64,000 bases of DNA, taken from positions 1,860,001 to 1,924,000 of the forward strand of contig NZ_JHZX01000001.1 of assembly GCF_000688335.1 (NCBI RefSeq). Direction: 5' to 3'. This document shows positions 27,645 to 36,350 of this stretch, one piece after another; positions within the stretch are counted from its first letter, which is position 1; every line of letters begins with the position of its first letter. A model generated the notes under the pieces. That model was not told where the DNA came from and searched no databases. It saw only the letters and a program-made list of their open reading frames with translations. The position numbers and the translations under genes were made by a program. Origin of the DNA: Sediminibacter sp. Hel_I_10. Lineage in GTDB: Bacteria; Bacteroidota; Bacteroidia; Flavobacteriales; Flavobacteriaceae.

Positions 27645-28344
27645 TCTCAATATGCAAGAAACCTTGCTATTGGTTGAAAACACGATTTCCAATGGAAAGC
27701 AGTTGCATCACGTTGTTGTTAATGCTGGTAAAATTGTCGCTATGCAAGAGGATGCTGAATTAAGATTGAGCGTAAACTCCAGCGATTTGATCAATGCAGA
27801 TGGTCAAGCCGTAGTTTGGGCCTCTAAATTTTTAAATAAGCCTCTAAAAGAGCGAGTAGCAGGAATAGATTTAATGTCTAATATAATAGACTTAGCCCAT
27901 TCTAAAAATTATAAAATCTTTTTCCTTGGAGCCAAAGAAGAGATCGTCAAGAAAGTAGTTGAAACTTATTCCACAAAATTTTCTCCAGATATTATCGCGG
28001 GATACCGCAATGGTTATTTCGACATTACCGAGGAAGAGGAAATAGCTAAGCAGATTTCAAGCAGCAATGCTAATATCTTATTTGTAGCAATTAGCTCTCC
28101 AACTAAAGAAAATTTTTTATACAATAACAAAAAATATTTGAAAAACGTAAGTTTTATAATGGGAGTTGGCGGTAGTTTTGATGTGGTGTCTGGTAAAATA
28201 AAAAGAGCACCATTGTGGATGCAGAATGTAGGTTTAGAGTGGTTTTATCGCTTTCTACAAGAACCTAAACGCATGTGGAAACGTTATCTTATTGGCAATT
28301 CAAAATTCATTTTTTTAGTTTTAAAAGAAAAGTTCAAATCTTAA
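27607..28344 (+). CDS. WecG/TagA/CpsF family glycosyltransferase (GT26)
   Basis: A 245-residue protein with family motifs: [48 protein letters not shown], and the C-terminal [40 protein letters not shown]. WecG transfers ManNAcA and TagA transfers ManNAc, which fits wecB and wecC in this locus. The C-terminal basic stretch anchors it to the membrane. It starts 38 bases inside the upstream gene, and the base composition turns back to the flank style here, so it may mark the right edge of the variable core. Confidence 0.93.
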   Translation: [245 protein letters not shown]

Positions 28345-28405
28345 AAGTATTTGCACATCGAAATCTTCAAATTAAAAGAGAGGTTTTCTGAATTTTTGAA
28401 TTAAA

Positions 28406-28437
28406 TTTCGCTCAAAACATACCGCGGTTTATCTTTG
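28406..28437 (+). promoter_or_regulatory. possible promoter for the WcaJ-like gene
   Basis: TATCTTTG (28430-28437) is a full TAnnTTTG -7 element. The -33 match is TTTC at 28406-28409 rather than TTTG, 20 bases upstream. It lies in the 149-base gap before the TTG start at 28494. Confidence 0.4.
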
Positions 28438-28493
28438 GAAAAATATGCTTTCCTTAATTGAGGGAAATTATTTAAAATTTCAATTAAAACAAT

Positions 28494-29852
28494 TTGAGTT
28501 TATTTAAACAAGGCCGATATTCTGGATACCTAAGACCTATTTCATATCTCATTGATTTGAGCATTGTCAATGGTTTTGCTGTGTTTTATTTTTTTAAAAA
28601 TATTGATCCCGTCATATTTGTGGGGTTTGCGTCTTTATCATGGATCATCCTTTCTGTATATTCTAACTTTTATGAAGTATACCGATATACCAGAGAGGTA
28701 AAAATATTGTCCTTTATCTTAACACAACTCGTCTTATTTACACTCATTATATTTGCATTTTCTGGATATTACCATGAACAGAATATTTATCCAATCACCA
28801 TTTTTAATTATAGCGTCGCTGTATTTCTAAGTATTAGTTTCTTCAAATTTGCCATCTACTACCTTCTGCAGAAATATCGGGTATCCTTCGGCGGAAATTA
28901 CAGAAGAACGGTGATTTTTGGCGCCAATAAAAAAACCTTGGCCTTAGAGCAGTTTTTTAATAAGAACCCAGAATATGGCTACATTCATACAAAGACCTTT
29001 AGTTTTAAAGAACGAAAATTAATTAATCTGAACGAATGCTTTCGGTTTATTAAAGAAGAACAAATTGATGAGATTTACTGTTCCATTTCAGAACTAACCA
29101 ACTTACAGATTAGTGAAATAGTAGATTTTGCCGATAACAATCTCAAGATTTTAAAGTTTCTGCCAGACAACAAAGAGATTTACTCTAAGAAACTTAAGTA
29201 CGAATATTATGATTATATCCCCATACTTTCCTTAAGAAATATTGCTCTAGAAGATTCTCTTAACACCGTAATCAAAAGAACGTTCGACATTCTCTTCTCA
29301 AGTTTCATCATCATATTCGTGTTATCTTGGCTAACACCAATCATTGCGATATTTATTAAGTTAGAATCTAAGGGCCCCGTCTTTTTTAAACAGTCTAGAA
29401 ACGGCTTTAACTTTAAAGAATTTGATTGTTATAAGTTTAGGTCTATGACACCAAATCAAGATGCACATTTATACCAAGCCACACGTGGAGATCAGCGTAT
29501 CACTAAAATTGGGAGGTTTATAAGAAAAACAAGTATTGATGAATTACCTCAATTTTTCAATGTACTTTTTGGAGACATGTCTGTGGTTGGACCTAGACCT
29601 CACATGGTAAGCCACACAAACATATATGCCAAGAAAATTGACAAATTTATGGTACGCCATTTTGTAAAACCAGGCATTACTGGCTTAGCGCAAATAAGCG
29701 GATATAGAGGAGAAATTGAAACAGACAAAGACATTATTGGTAGAGTAAAATATGATATATTCTATATTGAAAACTGGTCTTTGCTTCTCGATTTAAAAAT
29801 CATTACTCGTACCTTTTTAAGCGCCATCAAGGGAGATGACAAAGCTTATTAA
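28494..29852 (+). CDS. undecaprenyl-phosphate sugar phosphotransferase (WcaJ-like, TTG start)
   Basis: A 452-residue initiating transferase. It has four N-terminal membrane helices (about 15-125), a Rossmann-like middle part with RRTVIFGANKKTLALE, and a C-terminal bacterial sugar transferase domain after the helix near 265-285. Motifs are KRTFDILFSS, PVFFKQSRNG, CYKFRSM, IRKTSIDELPQFFNVLFGDMSVVGPRP, and KPGITGLAQISGYRGE. It loads the first sugar-1-phosphate (glucose- or galactose-type) onto undecaprenyl phosphate. The start is TTG at 28494. Its stop overlaps the stop of the reverse gene. Confidence 0.93.
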   Translation: MSLFKQGRYSGYLRPISYLIDLSIVNGFAVFYFFKNIDPVIFVGFASLSWIILSVYSNFYEVYRYTREVKILSFILTQLVLFTLIIFAFSGYYHEQNIYPITIFNYSVAVFLSISFFKFAIYYLLQKYRVSFGGNYRRTVIFGANKKTLALEQFFNKNPEYGYIHTKTFSFKERKLINLNECFRFIKEEQIDEIYCSISELTNLQISEIVDFADNNLKILKFLPDNKEIYSKKLKYEYYDYIPILSLRNIALEDSLNTVIKRTFDILFSSFIIIFVLSWLTPIIAIFIKLESKGPVFFKQSRNGFNFKEFDCYKFRSMTPNQDAHLYQATRGDQRITKIGRFIRKTSIDELPQFFNVLFGDMSVVGPRPHMVSHTNIYAKKIDKFMVRHFVKPGITGLAQISGYRGEIETDKDIIGRVKYDIFYIENWSLLLDLKIITRTFLSAIKGDDKAY

Positions 29853-31012
29853 AGTACCTCTTTTAAGTGTCTTAATTGCTCATTAAAATTAAAATGGGAG
29901 ACTGCTGATTGCTGTATCTCTCTTCGGAAATCGTTCGTAATCATCCCAACTTCAATACTTGAAATTACTTCATTGAGCGCGTCATAATTAGCTGCCTCTG
30001 CAATCCAGCCCAGTTTAAATTCCTTAATGACAGTCTCTCCCTCACCGCCTCCAAAATATAACATTGGTAGACCCAATCGTGCATATTCAAAAATCTTTGA
30101 GGGTACAGATCCATAAATTCGGTTTAACAACGGTATGATGGCCAAATCATATTGCAATAACACCTTATGGAGTTCTGCTCTGCCCACTTGACCGTGGTAG
30201 TATATAGGAAGACTTTTATTTTCTGGAATAAACCTTTCAATTTTAGATTGCTCAGCTCCAGAACCATAGATATGCAACTCAATGTTATTGTAATCTATGT
30301 TCTGGCACAGCTTATAAATCCCTTGTGCAATACCTAAAAGACCGGCATAAACAATGGTAAGTTTCTTTTTCTCTATCAAATTGCCCTGCAATTTAGGAGG
30401 TTCAAAATCTGGATAGTTTCGATATAAAAATTGGGGAACAGTTGGAGAAATTGATGTGATATGTGTCAAGATCTCTTCACTTTGACCTAATGCTAAGTCA
30501 GCATTTCTATAGTTGAATGCTTCAATACGCTCTAAAAGTCTATAGCTCCAATTCTTTTTGAAAACACCAAGCTCTAACCCTGCAATTGGCCAAAGATCAC
30601 TCACATTTAAAATTAGCTTGCGCTTTTTAGAACGCAAAAACAACATACACGTAAAGGCGACCAATAGTGGGGGCGATTGCACAATGACAGTCTTTGGTAA
30701 TGTATTCCACATAAAAAACCAGACCAAGCTAAAACTGTAAGACAACATCGCTAAAAGTCTTAAAGCTTTGTTTTTTGAGTTGCTGGCATAAATCCATAAA
30801 CGATTAATGGTCAATCCGTCTTCATTTGAAATGTGTTTGAACCGCCCTCTGTACCCATCAAAAATTTGACCGGTAGGGTAATTGGGCAAAGGTGTCAATA
30901 CTTGAACCTTATAATCCATCTGTTTTAATCCATGAGCCAAATGAAAAATTCGGTTAGAGGCCGCCCCAGTTTCTGGAGGAAAATAACTTGTTATAATGGC
31001 AATGTCCTTCAT
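29849..31012 (-). CDS. GT4 glycosyltransferase (WbuB-like)
   Basis: A 387-residue GT-B enzyme with the N-terminal loop SYFPPETGAASNRIFHLAHGL, VQVLTPLPNYPTGQIF, and a hydrophobic stretch (LLAMLSYSFSLVWFFMW) that may bind the membrane. The second half has VYAGLLGIAQGIYKL and YGSVPSKIFEYARLGLPMLYFGGGE, with the donor-site Glu. WbuB-type enzymes add (N-acetyl)fucosamine or related sugars; the exact donor is not readable. It overlaps the CapK-like gene by 4 bases (same operon) and the WcaJ-like gene by 4 bases at the stops. Confidence 0.88.
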   Translation of the reverse strand: MKDIAIITSYFPPETGAASNRIFHLAHGLKQMDYKVQVLTPLPNYPTGQIFDGYRGRFKHISNEDGLTINRLWIYASNSKNKALRLLAMLSYSFSLVWFFMWNTLPKTVIVQSPPLLVAFTCMLFLRSKKRKLILNVSDLWPIAGLELGVFKKNWSYRLLERIEAFNYRNADLALGQSEEILTHITSISPTVPQFLYRNYPDFEPPKLQGNLIEKKKLTIVYAGLLGIAQGIYKLCQNIDYNNIELHIYGSGAEQSKIERFIPENKSLPIYYHGQVGRAELHKVLLQYDLAIIPLLNRIYGSVPSKIFEYARLGLPMLYFGGGEGETVIKEFKLGWIAEAANYDALNEVISSIEVGMITNDFRREIQQSAVSHFNFNEQLRHLKEVL

Positions 31013-32343
31013 GAGTCTTCAATATTAACCAGGGAAGAAAATTGTTTGAGTTTTCCACTATCAGATCGTGATAAACGCTCTTTCCGTTCAAAATTTACGG
31101 TAAGGCCATCTTCGAGATAGGTAACTATCGCTTTCAAAATGGTGTTCTTTTTTTCTTCTGAAAGTAACGTTTCGCTCACATAAGTAATTTTAAAAAGATG
31201 ACGCTTCTGCTGTTCAATTACAAATTCCTTGACGTTTCCGTCGTTTTCAATAATACTTTTGGTAATGTAGTAAAAGGTCAAACCTGCTGCTTTTTTTCCG
31301 CTTGGCAAAATAGCAATATCGTTGGTTCTCCCCACTAATTTTTCTAAAATCGGTTTTTGAAGTGTACTGGCTTTAGATAACTGTCCTATATCCCCAATAT
31401 CGTAGCGTATGAAAGGATGTGCTTTATTATAAAGTGAGGTAATGACGATTCGGCCTTCTGTTCCATTAGGAACAACCTCACCTTGCGCATTCAATATCTC
31501 AACATAAAGCGTTTCACTATTTACTTGCCAGTCACCTTTTGGATTTTGAAAAGCAATCAAATCTAACTCAGAGGCGCCATATTCATTGACAATAGGCACT
31601 CCAAACGCCTCTTCCATTAACTGCCTATCGTCTTCAAATAACATTTCCGAAGTAACGATACACACCTTAAGCGAGGGACAGATGGATTTTAATTTAAGAT
31701 CACGTGTTTTCAAAAATTTAGCAAACTGCACAATAGAACTGGTGTAGCCATTAATATAATCAAAAGGGCTACGCTCAAACTTTTGTAAACAGGTCTCAAA
31801 AGCTGCATCGCTCAAATCAAAAACCGAAAACCGATATCGATTCCCAAAAGCATCTTTAAGACGCTCTTTGTAATACCCCTTTTTATCAAGCGGAATGCCG
31901 TAAAATCGCGCTTGCTTCGAGCTATTAAAATCTAAACCGTACCAACCAAATCTGTTTTGTATCACTGCCCAAGTCATGGCGTGACAAAACTTGTCTTTGG
32001 CAAAAATAAAGGGATCGCCAGAAGAGCCAGACGTTTTATTGATATAGACATGCTTTGAAGAAAAGCCATGAGAGAGCCGTTCTTCTAAAGAAGATTGTAG
32101 GTCGCGTTTGGTCATTACTGGAAGGTGCTCCCAATCTGAAATGTCACGAGAATGAACTATCGCTTTATAAAAGGGGTTGTTCTTAATATGAAAGTCAAGG
32201 ATATCTTTTCGTTTTTTGGATAGAAATGAATCGAAAGCCTGTTCTTTTATTTCTTGAATAGCAGTCAACTCTCGCTTTGCTTTTTCCAGCGGAAAGCCAT
32301 TCAATTTTAAGGTAAGGTCAAACAATTTCACAAAAAACAGCAC
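31009..32343 (-). CDS. CapK/PaaK-like adenylate-forming ligase
   Basis: A 444-residue protein of the phenylacetate-CoA ligase-like branch found in capsule loci (CapK). It has the ATP loop TSGSSGDPFIF, the motif VNEYGASELDLIAFQ, RIVITSLYNKAHPFIRYDIGDIG, and a C-terminal mini-domain with LVGRTNDIAILPSGKK. It activates a carboxylic acid as acyl-AMP. In polysaccharide clusters, relatives probably supply acyl or aminoacyl decorations, but substrates are unknown. It is first gene of a two-gene reverse operon with the GT4 gene, divergent from purD. Confidence 0.87.
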   Translation of the reverse strand: MLFFVKLFDLTLKLNGFPLEKAKRELTAIQEIKEQAFDSFLSKKRKDILDFHIKNNPFYKAIVHSRDISDWEHLPVMTKRDLQSSLEERLSHGFSSKHVYINKTSGSSGDPFIFAKDKFCHAMTWAVIQNRFGWYGLDFNSSKQARFYGIPLDKKGYYKERLKDAFGNRYRFSVFDLSDAAFETCLQKFERSPFDYINGYTSSIVQFAKFLKTRDLKLKSICPSLKVCIVTSEMLFEDDRQLMEEAFGVPIVNEYGASELDLIAFQNPKGDWQVNSETLYVEILNAQGEVVPNGTEGRIVITSLYNKAHPFIRYDIGDIGQLSKASTLQKPILEKLVGRTNDIAILPSGKKAAGLTFYYITKSIIENDGNVKEFVIEQQKRHLFKITYVSETLLSEEKKNTILKAIVTYLEDGLTVNFERKERLSRSDSGKLKQFSSLVNIEDS

Positions 32344-32389
32344 TAGTATTTGATGTAAAGTAAAGAAAAAAACTCGCCTTACAATCCTC

Positions 32390-32417
32390 TTGGAGCCACT
32401 AAAAACTATTATTTTTA
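32390..32417 (+). promoter_or_regulatory. likely promoter of purD
   Basis: TTG (32390-32392), 17 bases, then TATTTTTA (32410-32417), which matches seven of eight positions of TAnnTTTG. It is 19 bases from the purD ATG. No PurR-like operator or purine riboswitch was seen. Confidence 0.35.
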
Positions 32418-32436
32418 CACAAAATCAACAACTTTT

Positions 32437-33711
32437 ATGACCATTCTAATTCTTGGTTCTGGCGGAAGGGAACATACCTTCGCTTGGAAATTAGCTCAAA
32501 GCCCTAAATGTGAGAAACTATATGTTGCACCTGGAAATTCTGGTACTGCTCAAATAGCCACTAACGTCAACATTAATGTCACAGATTTTGAAGCCATTAA
32601 GGCTTTGGTGATAGAGCACCAAATTGATATGGTGGTGGTTGGCCCAGAAGATCCTTTGGTTTTGGGTATTCATGATTTTTTCTTGAATGATGACACGTTA
32701 AAAACTGTTGCTGTGATAGGGCCACAAAAGGCTGCTGCGGCTTTAGAGGGTAGTAAGGAGTTTGCTAAAGAATTTTTGATTCGGCATCATATTCCTACTG
32801 CAGCCTACCAAAGTTTTAATGCTGAAAACATTTCCGAAGGATACGCTTTTTTAGAAACACTTACACCTCCCTATGTTTTAAAAGCAGACGGTCTAGCTGC
32901 CGGAAAAGGCGTATTGATACTCAATGACCTCAACGAGGCCAAAACCGAATTAAAAAGCATGCTTCTAGATGCTAAGTTTGGAGATGCAAGTCAAAAAGTG
33001 GTCATTGAAGAATTTTTGGATGGTATTGAATTGAGTTGCTTTGTCTTAACCGACGGTAAGCATTATAAAATATTACCTACAGCCAAAGATTACAAAAGAA
33101 TTGGTGAAGGTGACACTGGTCTTAATACTGGCGGCATGGGTGCCATTTCTCCCGTTCCATTTGCTTCTGAAAGCTTTTTGAAAAAAGTAGAAGATCAAAT
33201 TGTAAAGCCAACGGTAGATGGTTTGATAAAAGATAAGCTCCCGTATAAAGGATTTATTTTTATAGGTCTTATCAAAGTTGGAGATGATCCTAAGGTGATT
33301 GAGTACAATGTAAGAATGGGTGATCCAGAAACAGAAGTTGTCTTACCAAGACTTAAAAATGATCTCGTTTCTCTTTTTAAAGCGATTTCTGAAGAACGCC
33401 TTAATGAGATTCAAATTGATATTGATAACCGTGCAGCAACTACCGTGATGCTTGTTTCTGGTGGATATCCTGAGGCTTATGAAAAAGGAAAAGAAATCTC
33501 TGGACTTGAAACCATTACAGACTCTATTGCTTTCCATGCTGGCTCTGTTTTAAAAGATGGTAAAATAGTAACTTCAGGAGGGCGCGTCATGGCGATAACC
33601 TCTTATGGGGACAGCTATCAAGAGGCCATAAAAAAATCTTACCAAACTATAGCAAAACTACATTTTGATAAGATCAATTATCGTAAAGATATTGGATTTG
33701 ATCTCGATTAA
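32437..33711 (+). CDS. purD: phosphoribosylamine-glycine ligase
   Basis: A 424-residue ATP-grasp enzyme that makes GAR in purine synthesis. It begins ILGSGGREHTFAWKL, and has KADGLAAGKGV, GIELSCFVLTDGK, DTGLNTGGMGAISP, YNVRMGDPETEVVLPRL and the C-terminal FHAGS-SGGRVMAITSYG. All are standard and the length is normal. Its neighbours are not purine genes; the gene seems to be a single unit with its own promoter. Confidence 0.98.
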   Translation: MTILILGSGGREHTFAWKLAQSPKCEKLYVAPGNSGTAQIATNVNINVTDFEAIKALVIEHQIDMVVVGPEDPLVLGIHDFFLNDDTLKTVAVIGPQKAAAALEGSKEFAKEFLIRHHIPTAAYQSFNAENISEGYAFLETLTPPYVLKADGLAAGKGVLILNDLNEAKTELKSMLLDAKFGDASQKVVIEEFLDGIELSCFVLTDGKHYKILPTAKDYKRIGEGDTGLNTGGMGAISPVPFASESFLKKVEDQIVKPTVDGLIKDKLPYKGFIFIGLIKVGDDPKVIEYNVRMGDPETEVVLPRLKNDLVSLFKAISEERLNEIQIDIDNRAATTVMLVSGGYPEAYEKGKEISGLETITDSIAFHAGSVLKDGKIVTSGGRVMAITSYGDSYQEAIKKSYQTIAKLHFDKINYRKDIGFDLD

Positions 33712-33732
33712 ACATCGAGATCAAAACTCATA

Positions 33733-33966
33733 TTATAGGTAAGAATGTGAGGTAATGCTTTTGTTCTCCTCATCATTATCATTGTACTTCTTAAGTTGTA
33801 GCATCCAATAGACAAAAGCCACAATACCAACAATGATAAATAACCAAGATGCAAAGTTTGCAGCCCACCAGTTATCTAACTCCAAAGCTCTTAATGCATC
33901 ATAAGGTGCAAAAAGAACGTCTACAAATAAATCTTGAATAGCGTAAAAAAAATCTTTCATTGTCAC
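33733..33966 (-). CDS. small membrane protein (DUF6341-like)
   Basis: A 77-residue protein with an amphipathic N-terminus (FVDVLFAPYDALRALELDNWWAANF), one membrane helix (about 39-57) and a charged C-terminal tail. From memory it matches the flavobacterial family DUF6341, next to purD and upp in relatives. No function is known to me. It is convergent with purD (21-base gap) and divergent from the DUF6427-like gene. Confidence 0.7.
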   Translation of the reverse strand: MTMKDFFYAIQDLFVDVLFAPYDALRALELDNWWAANFASWLFIIVGIVAFVYWMLQLKKYNDNDEENKSITSHSYL

Positions 33967-34075
33967 AATATTTCAGAAACCGATAAACGTTTCAGTTGAT
34001 ATACTCTTATATTTACCGCACAAAATTACGTATTTGTTTTCAAATTGAGAATTTAAATTCGATTAAACTATCGCA

Positions 34076-34999
34076 ATGCTCTCGGTGTTTTTCAATAAAT
34101 CAAAACCTATCCATTATGTAGTGCTTGGCATTTTACTTTTGGTCATTTTCACAGTTTCAAGACTTAATGTGCAAGTTCAAGAACTTGACACCCTTTGGAT
34201 CTTGAAACAATTGGGCGTTTTTATCGCGTTGATCATTTCAGTATTTGTCTTTGATTTTTTTGTGACTAAAAATAAACTCACTCAAAAAAACAGCTTCAAA
34301 ATGCTCTTGTTTTTGGTTTTTGTTGCCATTTTACCAGAGACATTAATGAACGCAAAGATTGTATTGGCCAACCTATTTTTGATTTTTGCCTTACGCCGTA
34401 TGTTGAGCCTTAGAACCCATCGCGATGTAAAGAAAAAACTTTTTGACGCCGCCTTTTGGGTTGCGGCTGCCTCCTTACTCTATTTTTGGTGTATCGTGTT
34501 TTTTATCTTGATTTACGTGGCGCTTTTAGTGTATAGTTTTAGTGAAATAAAAAATTATCTCATCCCTCTAGTGGGATTGGCAACTGTGGGCATTATCGTT
34601 GTTTGTTATAGAATCCTAATGAATATTGAGATTCTTAACGGTCTGAAGACATTTACAGCATACAGTTTAGATTTCAGTTCTCTAAACTCTAAGCGCATTA
34701 TTATTGGAACTACCGTATTGTTTTCTTTGGGGCTATGGTCCTTGTTTTACTATCTGAGGAACATTAAATCAAAAATGAAAAGTCATAGACCCACTTTTAA
34801 ACTCATCGTCTTTAATTTAATCCTTTGTCTATTTGTAATTGCTGTTGCTCCTTCAAAAAATGGAAGTGAGTTCATTTTTCTGTTCACACCATTGGCAATT
34901 ATTATTACCAACTACTTAGAAATTATCTCAGAAAAGTGGTTCAAAGAAAGTTTTCTTTGGCTTTTGGTTGTCACGCCTTTCGTGATTTTAGTTTTGTAG
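34076..34999 (+). CDS. polytopic membrane protein (DUF6427-like)
   Basis: A 307-residue protein with about nine hydrophobic helices and short basic loops (LRRMLSLRTHRDVKKKLFDAAFW). From memory it fits the flavobacterial family DUF6427; role unknown. It has no signal peptide and no catalytic motif that I recognise. Its 3' end overlaps the convergent upp gene by 12 bases. Confidence 0.7.
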   Translation: MLSVFFNKSKPIHYVVLGILLLVIFTVSRLNVQVQELDTLWILKQLGVFIALIISVFVFDFFVTKNKLTQKNSFKMLLFLVFVAILPETLMNAKIVLANLFLIFALRRMLSLRTHRDVKKKLFDAAFWVAAASLLYFWCIVFFILIYVALLVYSFSEIKNYLIPLVGLATVGIIVVCYRILMNIEILNGLKTFTAYSLDFSSLNSKRIIIGTTVLFSLGLWSLFYYLRNIKSKMKSHRPTFKLIVFNLILCLFVIAVAPSKNGSEFIFLFTPLAIIITNYLEIISEKWFKESFLWLLVVTPFVILVL

Positions 35000-35647
35000 T
35001 TTTTGTCCAAAAGCCAAGTCACCAGCATCTCCTAGACCAGGGACAATATAGCCTTTGTCACTTAATTGATCATCTACCGCTGCAATCCAAAGGTGCGTAG
35101 TTTTCGAAAAGTGTTTTGACACAAAATCAACGCCTTCTTTTGCCCCTATAACACTTACCAGATGCACCTCTTTAGGAGTTCCAAAAGGCTTTAGTGCTTC
35201 AAATGTAGCTACCATAGATTGACCCGTAGCTAGCATAGGGTCAGCCAACAGCAAGGTTTTACCCTCAAGATTTGGACAGGCCAAATACTCCACAATAATC
35301 TCAAAACTTTCGGGATCGTGCTTGTGATGTCGATATGCCGAAATAAAAGCATTTTCAGCATCGTCAAAATAGTTAAGCAGGCCGTTATGCAAAGGCACCC
35401 CTGCTCTTAAAATTGAACATAAAACGATATCACTGTTATAAATCTGTGTATGGGATTCTCCAAGAGGTGTTTTAATAATTTGATCTTTAAACTGAAGCGT
35501 TTTACTCAACTCATAGCCCAAAACTTCCCCAATGCGCTCAATGTTTCTCCTAAAGCGCATCCGATCCTGCTGTATGTTTACATCACGCAGTTCTGCAATA
35601 AATGAGTTAAGAATCGAGTTGTCTTCAGATAAGTTATGAACCTGCAT
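34988..35647 (-). CDS. upp: uracil phosphoribosyltransferase
   Basis: A 219-residue type I phosphoribosyltransferase. It has CSILRAGVPLHNGLL, the PRPP-binding motif LLADPMLATGQSM, and the uracil-binding C-terminal YIVPGLGDAGDLAFG. It converts uracil and PRPP to UMP (pyrimidine salvage). It is divergent from the DUF4254 gene with a 68-base spacer. Length is normal. Confidence 0.97.
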   Translation of the reverse strand: MQVHNLSEDNSILNSFIAELRDVNIQQDRMRFRRNIERIGEVLGYELSKTLQFKDQIIKTPLGESHTQIYNSDIVLCSILRAGVPLHNGLLNYFDDAENAFISAYRHHKHDPESFEIIVEYLACPNLEGKTLLLADPMLATGQSMVATFEALKPFGTPKEVHLVSVIGAKEGVDFVSKHFSKTTHLWIAAVDDQLSDKGYIVPGLGDAGDLAFGQKLQN

Positions 35648-35688
35648 GCTTGATGGGTATTTAGAGGTCTAAAGTTAATAATTCCCCA

Positions 35689-35696
35689 TATATTTG
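35689..35696 (+). promoter_or_regulatory. -7 element of the DUF4254 gene
   Basis: TATATTTG, a full TAnnTTTG match, 19 bases before the ATG at 35716. No TTTG is found at the right distance upstream, so the -33 side is weak. Confidence 0.4.
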
Positions 35697-35715
35697 TACT
35701 TTAATTTAAGCGTTT

Positions 35716-36324
35716 ATGTTTTCAAAAAAAGCCAATACCATCTTTCAAGAGGTTATAACTACCTATCATGTAGTAAATAGCGTTGATCAATCTTTTCACA
35801 ATCCCTATCATAAAGAAGACCAATTAATCGAGCATTTACTATATAGAAAATGTTGGATTGATACGGTACAATGGCATTATGAGGACATCATAAGAGACCC
35901 TAATATTGACCCTGTAGCGGCGTTAAAATTAAAGCGTCAAATTGATGCCTCTAACCAAGACAGAACAGATATGGTGGAGTATATTGACAGCTATTTTCTT
36001 GAAAAATATAAAACGGTTTCTCCTAAGGATGAGGCAACCATTAATACAGAAAGTCCTGCCTGGGGTGTAGATAGGCTTTCTATTTTAGCTCTTAAAATAT
36101 ATCATATGCATGAGGAAGCCACTCGCGAAGACGCCTCAAATGCACATCGCGAAGCTTGCCAGAAAAAACTTGATATTTTATTAGAACAACGAGTAGATCT
36201 GTCTACTGCAATAGATACATTATTAAAAGATATCAGCCAAGGAGACAAATACATGAAAGTCTACAAGCAGATGAAAATGTATAATGATGATGAACTCAAC
36301 CCAGTCTTGCGCTCACAGAAATAA
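35716..36324 (+). CDS. DUF4254 family protein
   Basis: A 202-residue, mostly alpha-helical soluble protein with conserved-looking features of DUF4254: NPYHKEDQLIEHLLYRKCWIDTVQWHYEDI near the start, then a helix with DRTDMVEYID and SPAWGVDRLSILALKIYHM. Its function is unknown. The family often stands next to a GT9 glycosyltransferase, as it does here (26 bases downstream), which hints at a role in LPS or envelope glycan synthesis. No signal peptide. Confidence 0.85.
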   Translation: MFSKKANTIFQEVITTYHVVNSVDQSFHNPYHKEDQLIEHLLYRKCWIDTVQWHYEDIIRDPNIDPVAALKLKRQIDASNQDRTDMVEYIDSYFLEKYKTVSPKDEATINTESPAWGVDRLSILALKIYHMHEEATREDASNAHREACQKKLDILLEQRVDLSTAIDTLLKDISQGDKYMKVYKQMKMYNDDELNPVLRSQK

Positions 36325-36350
36325 TGATACCTAATTAAGGCGTCACCTAA

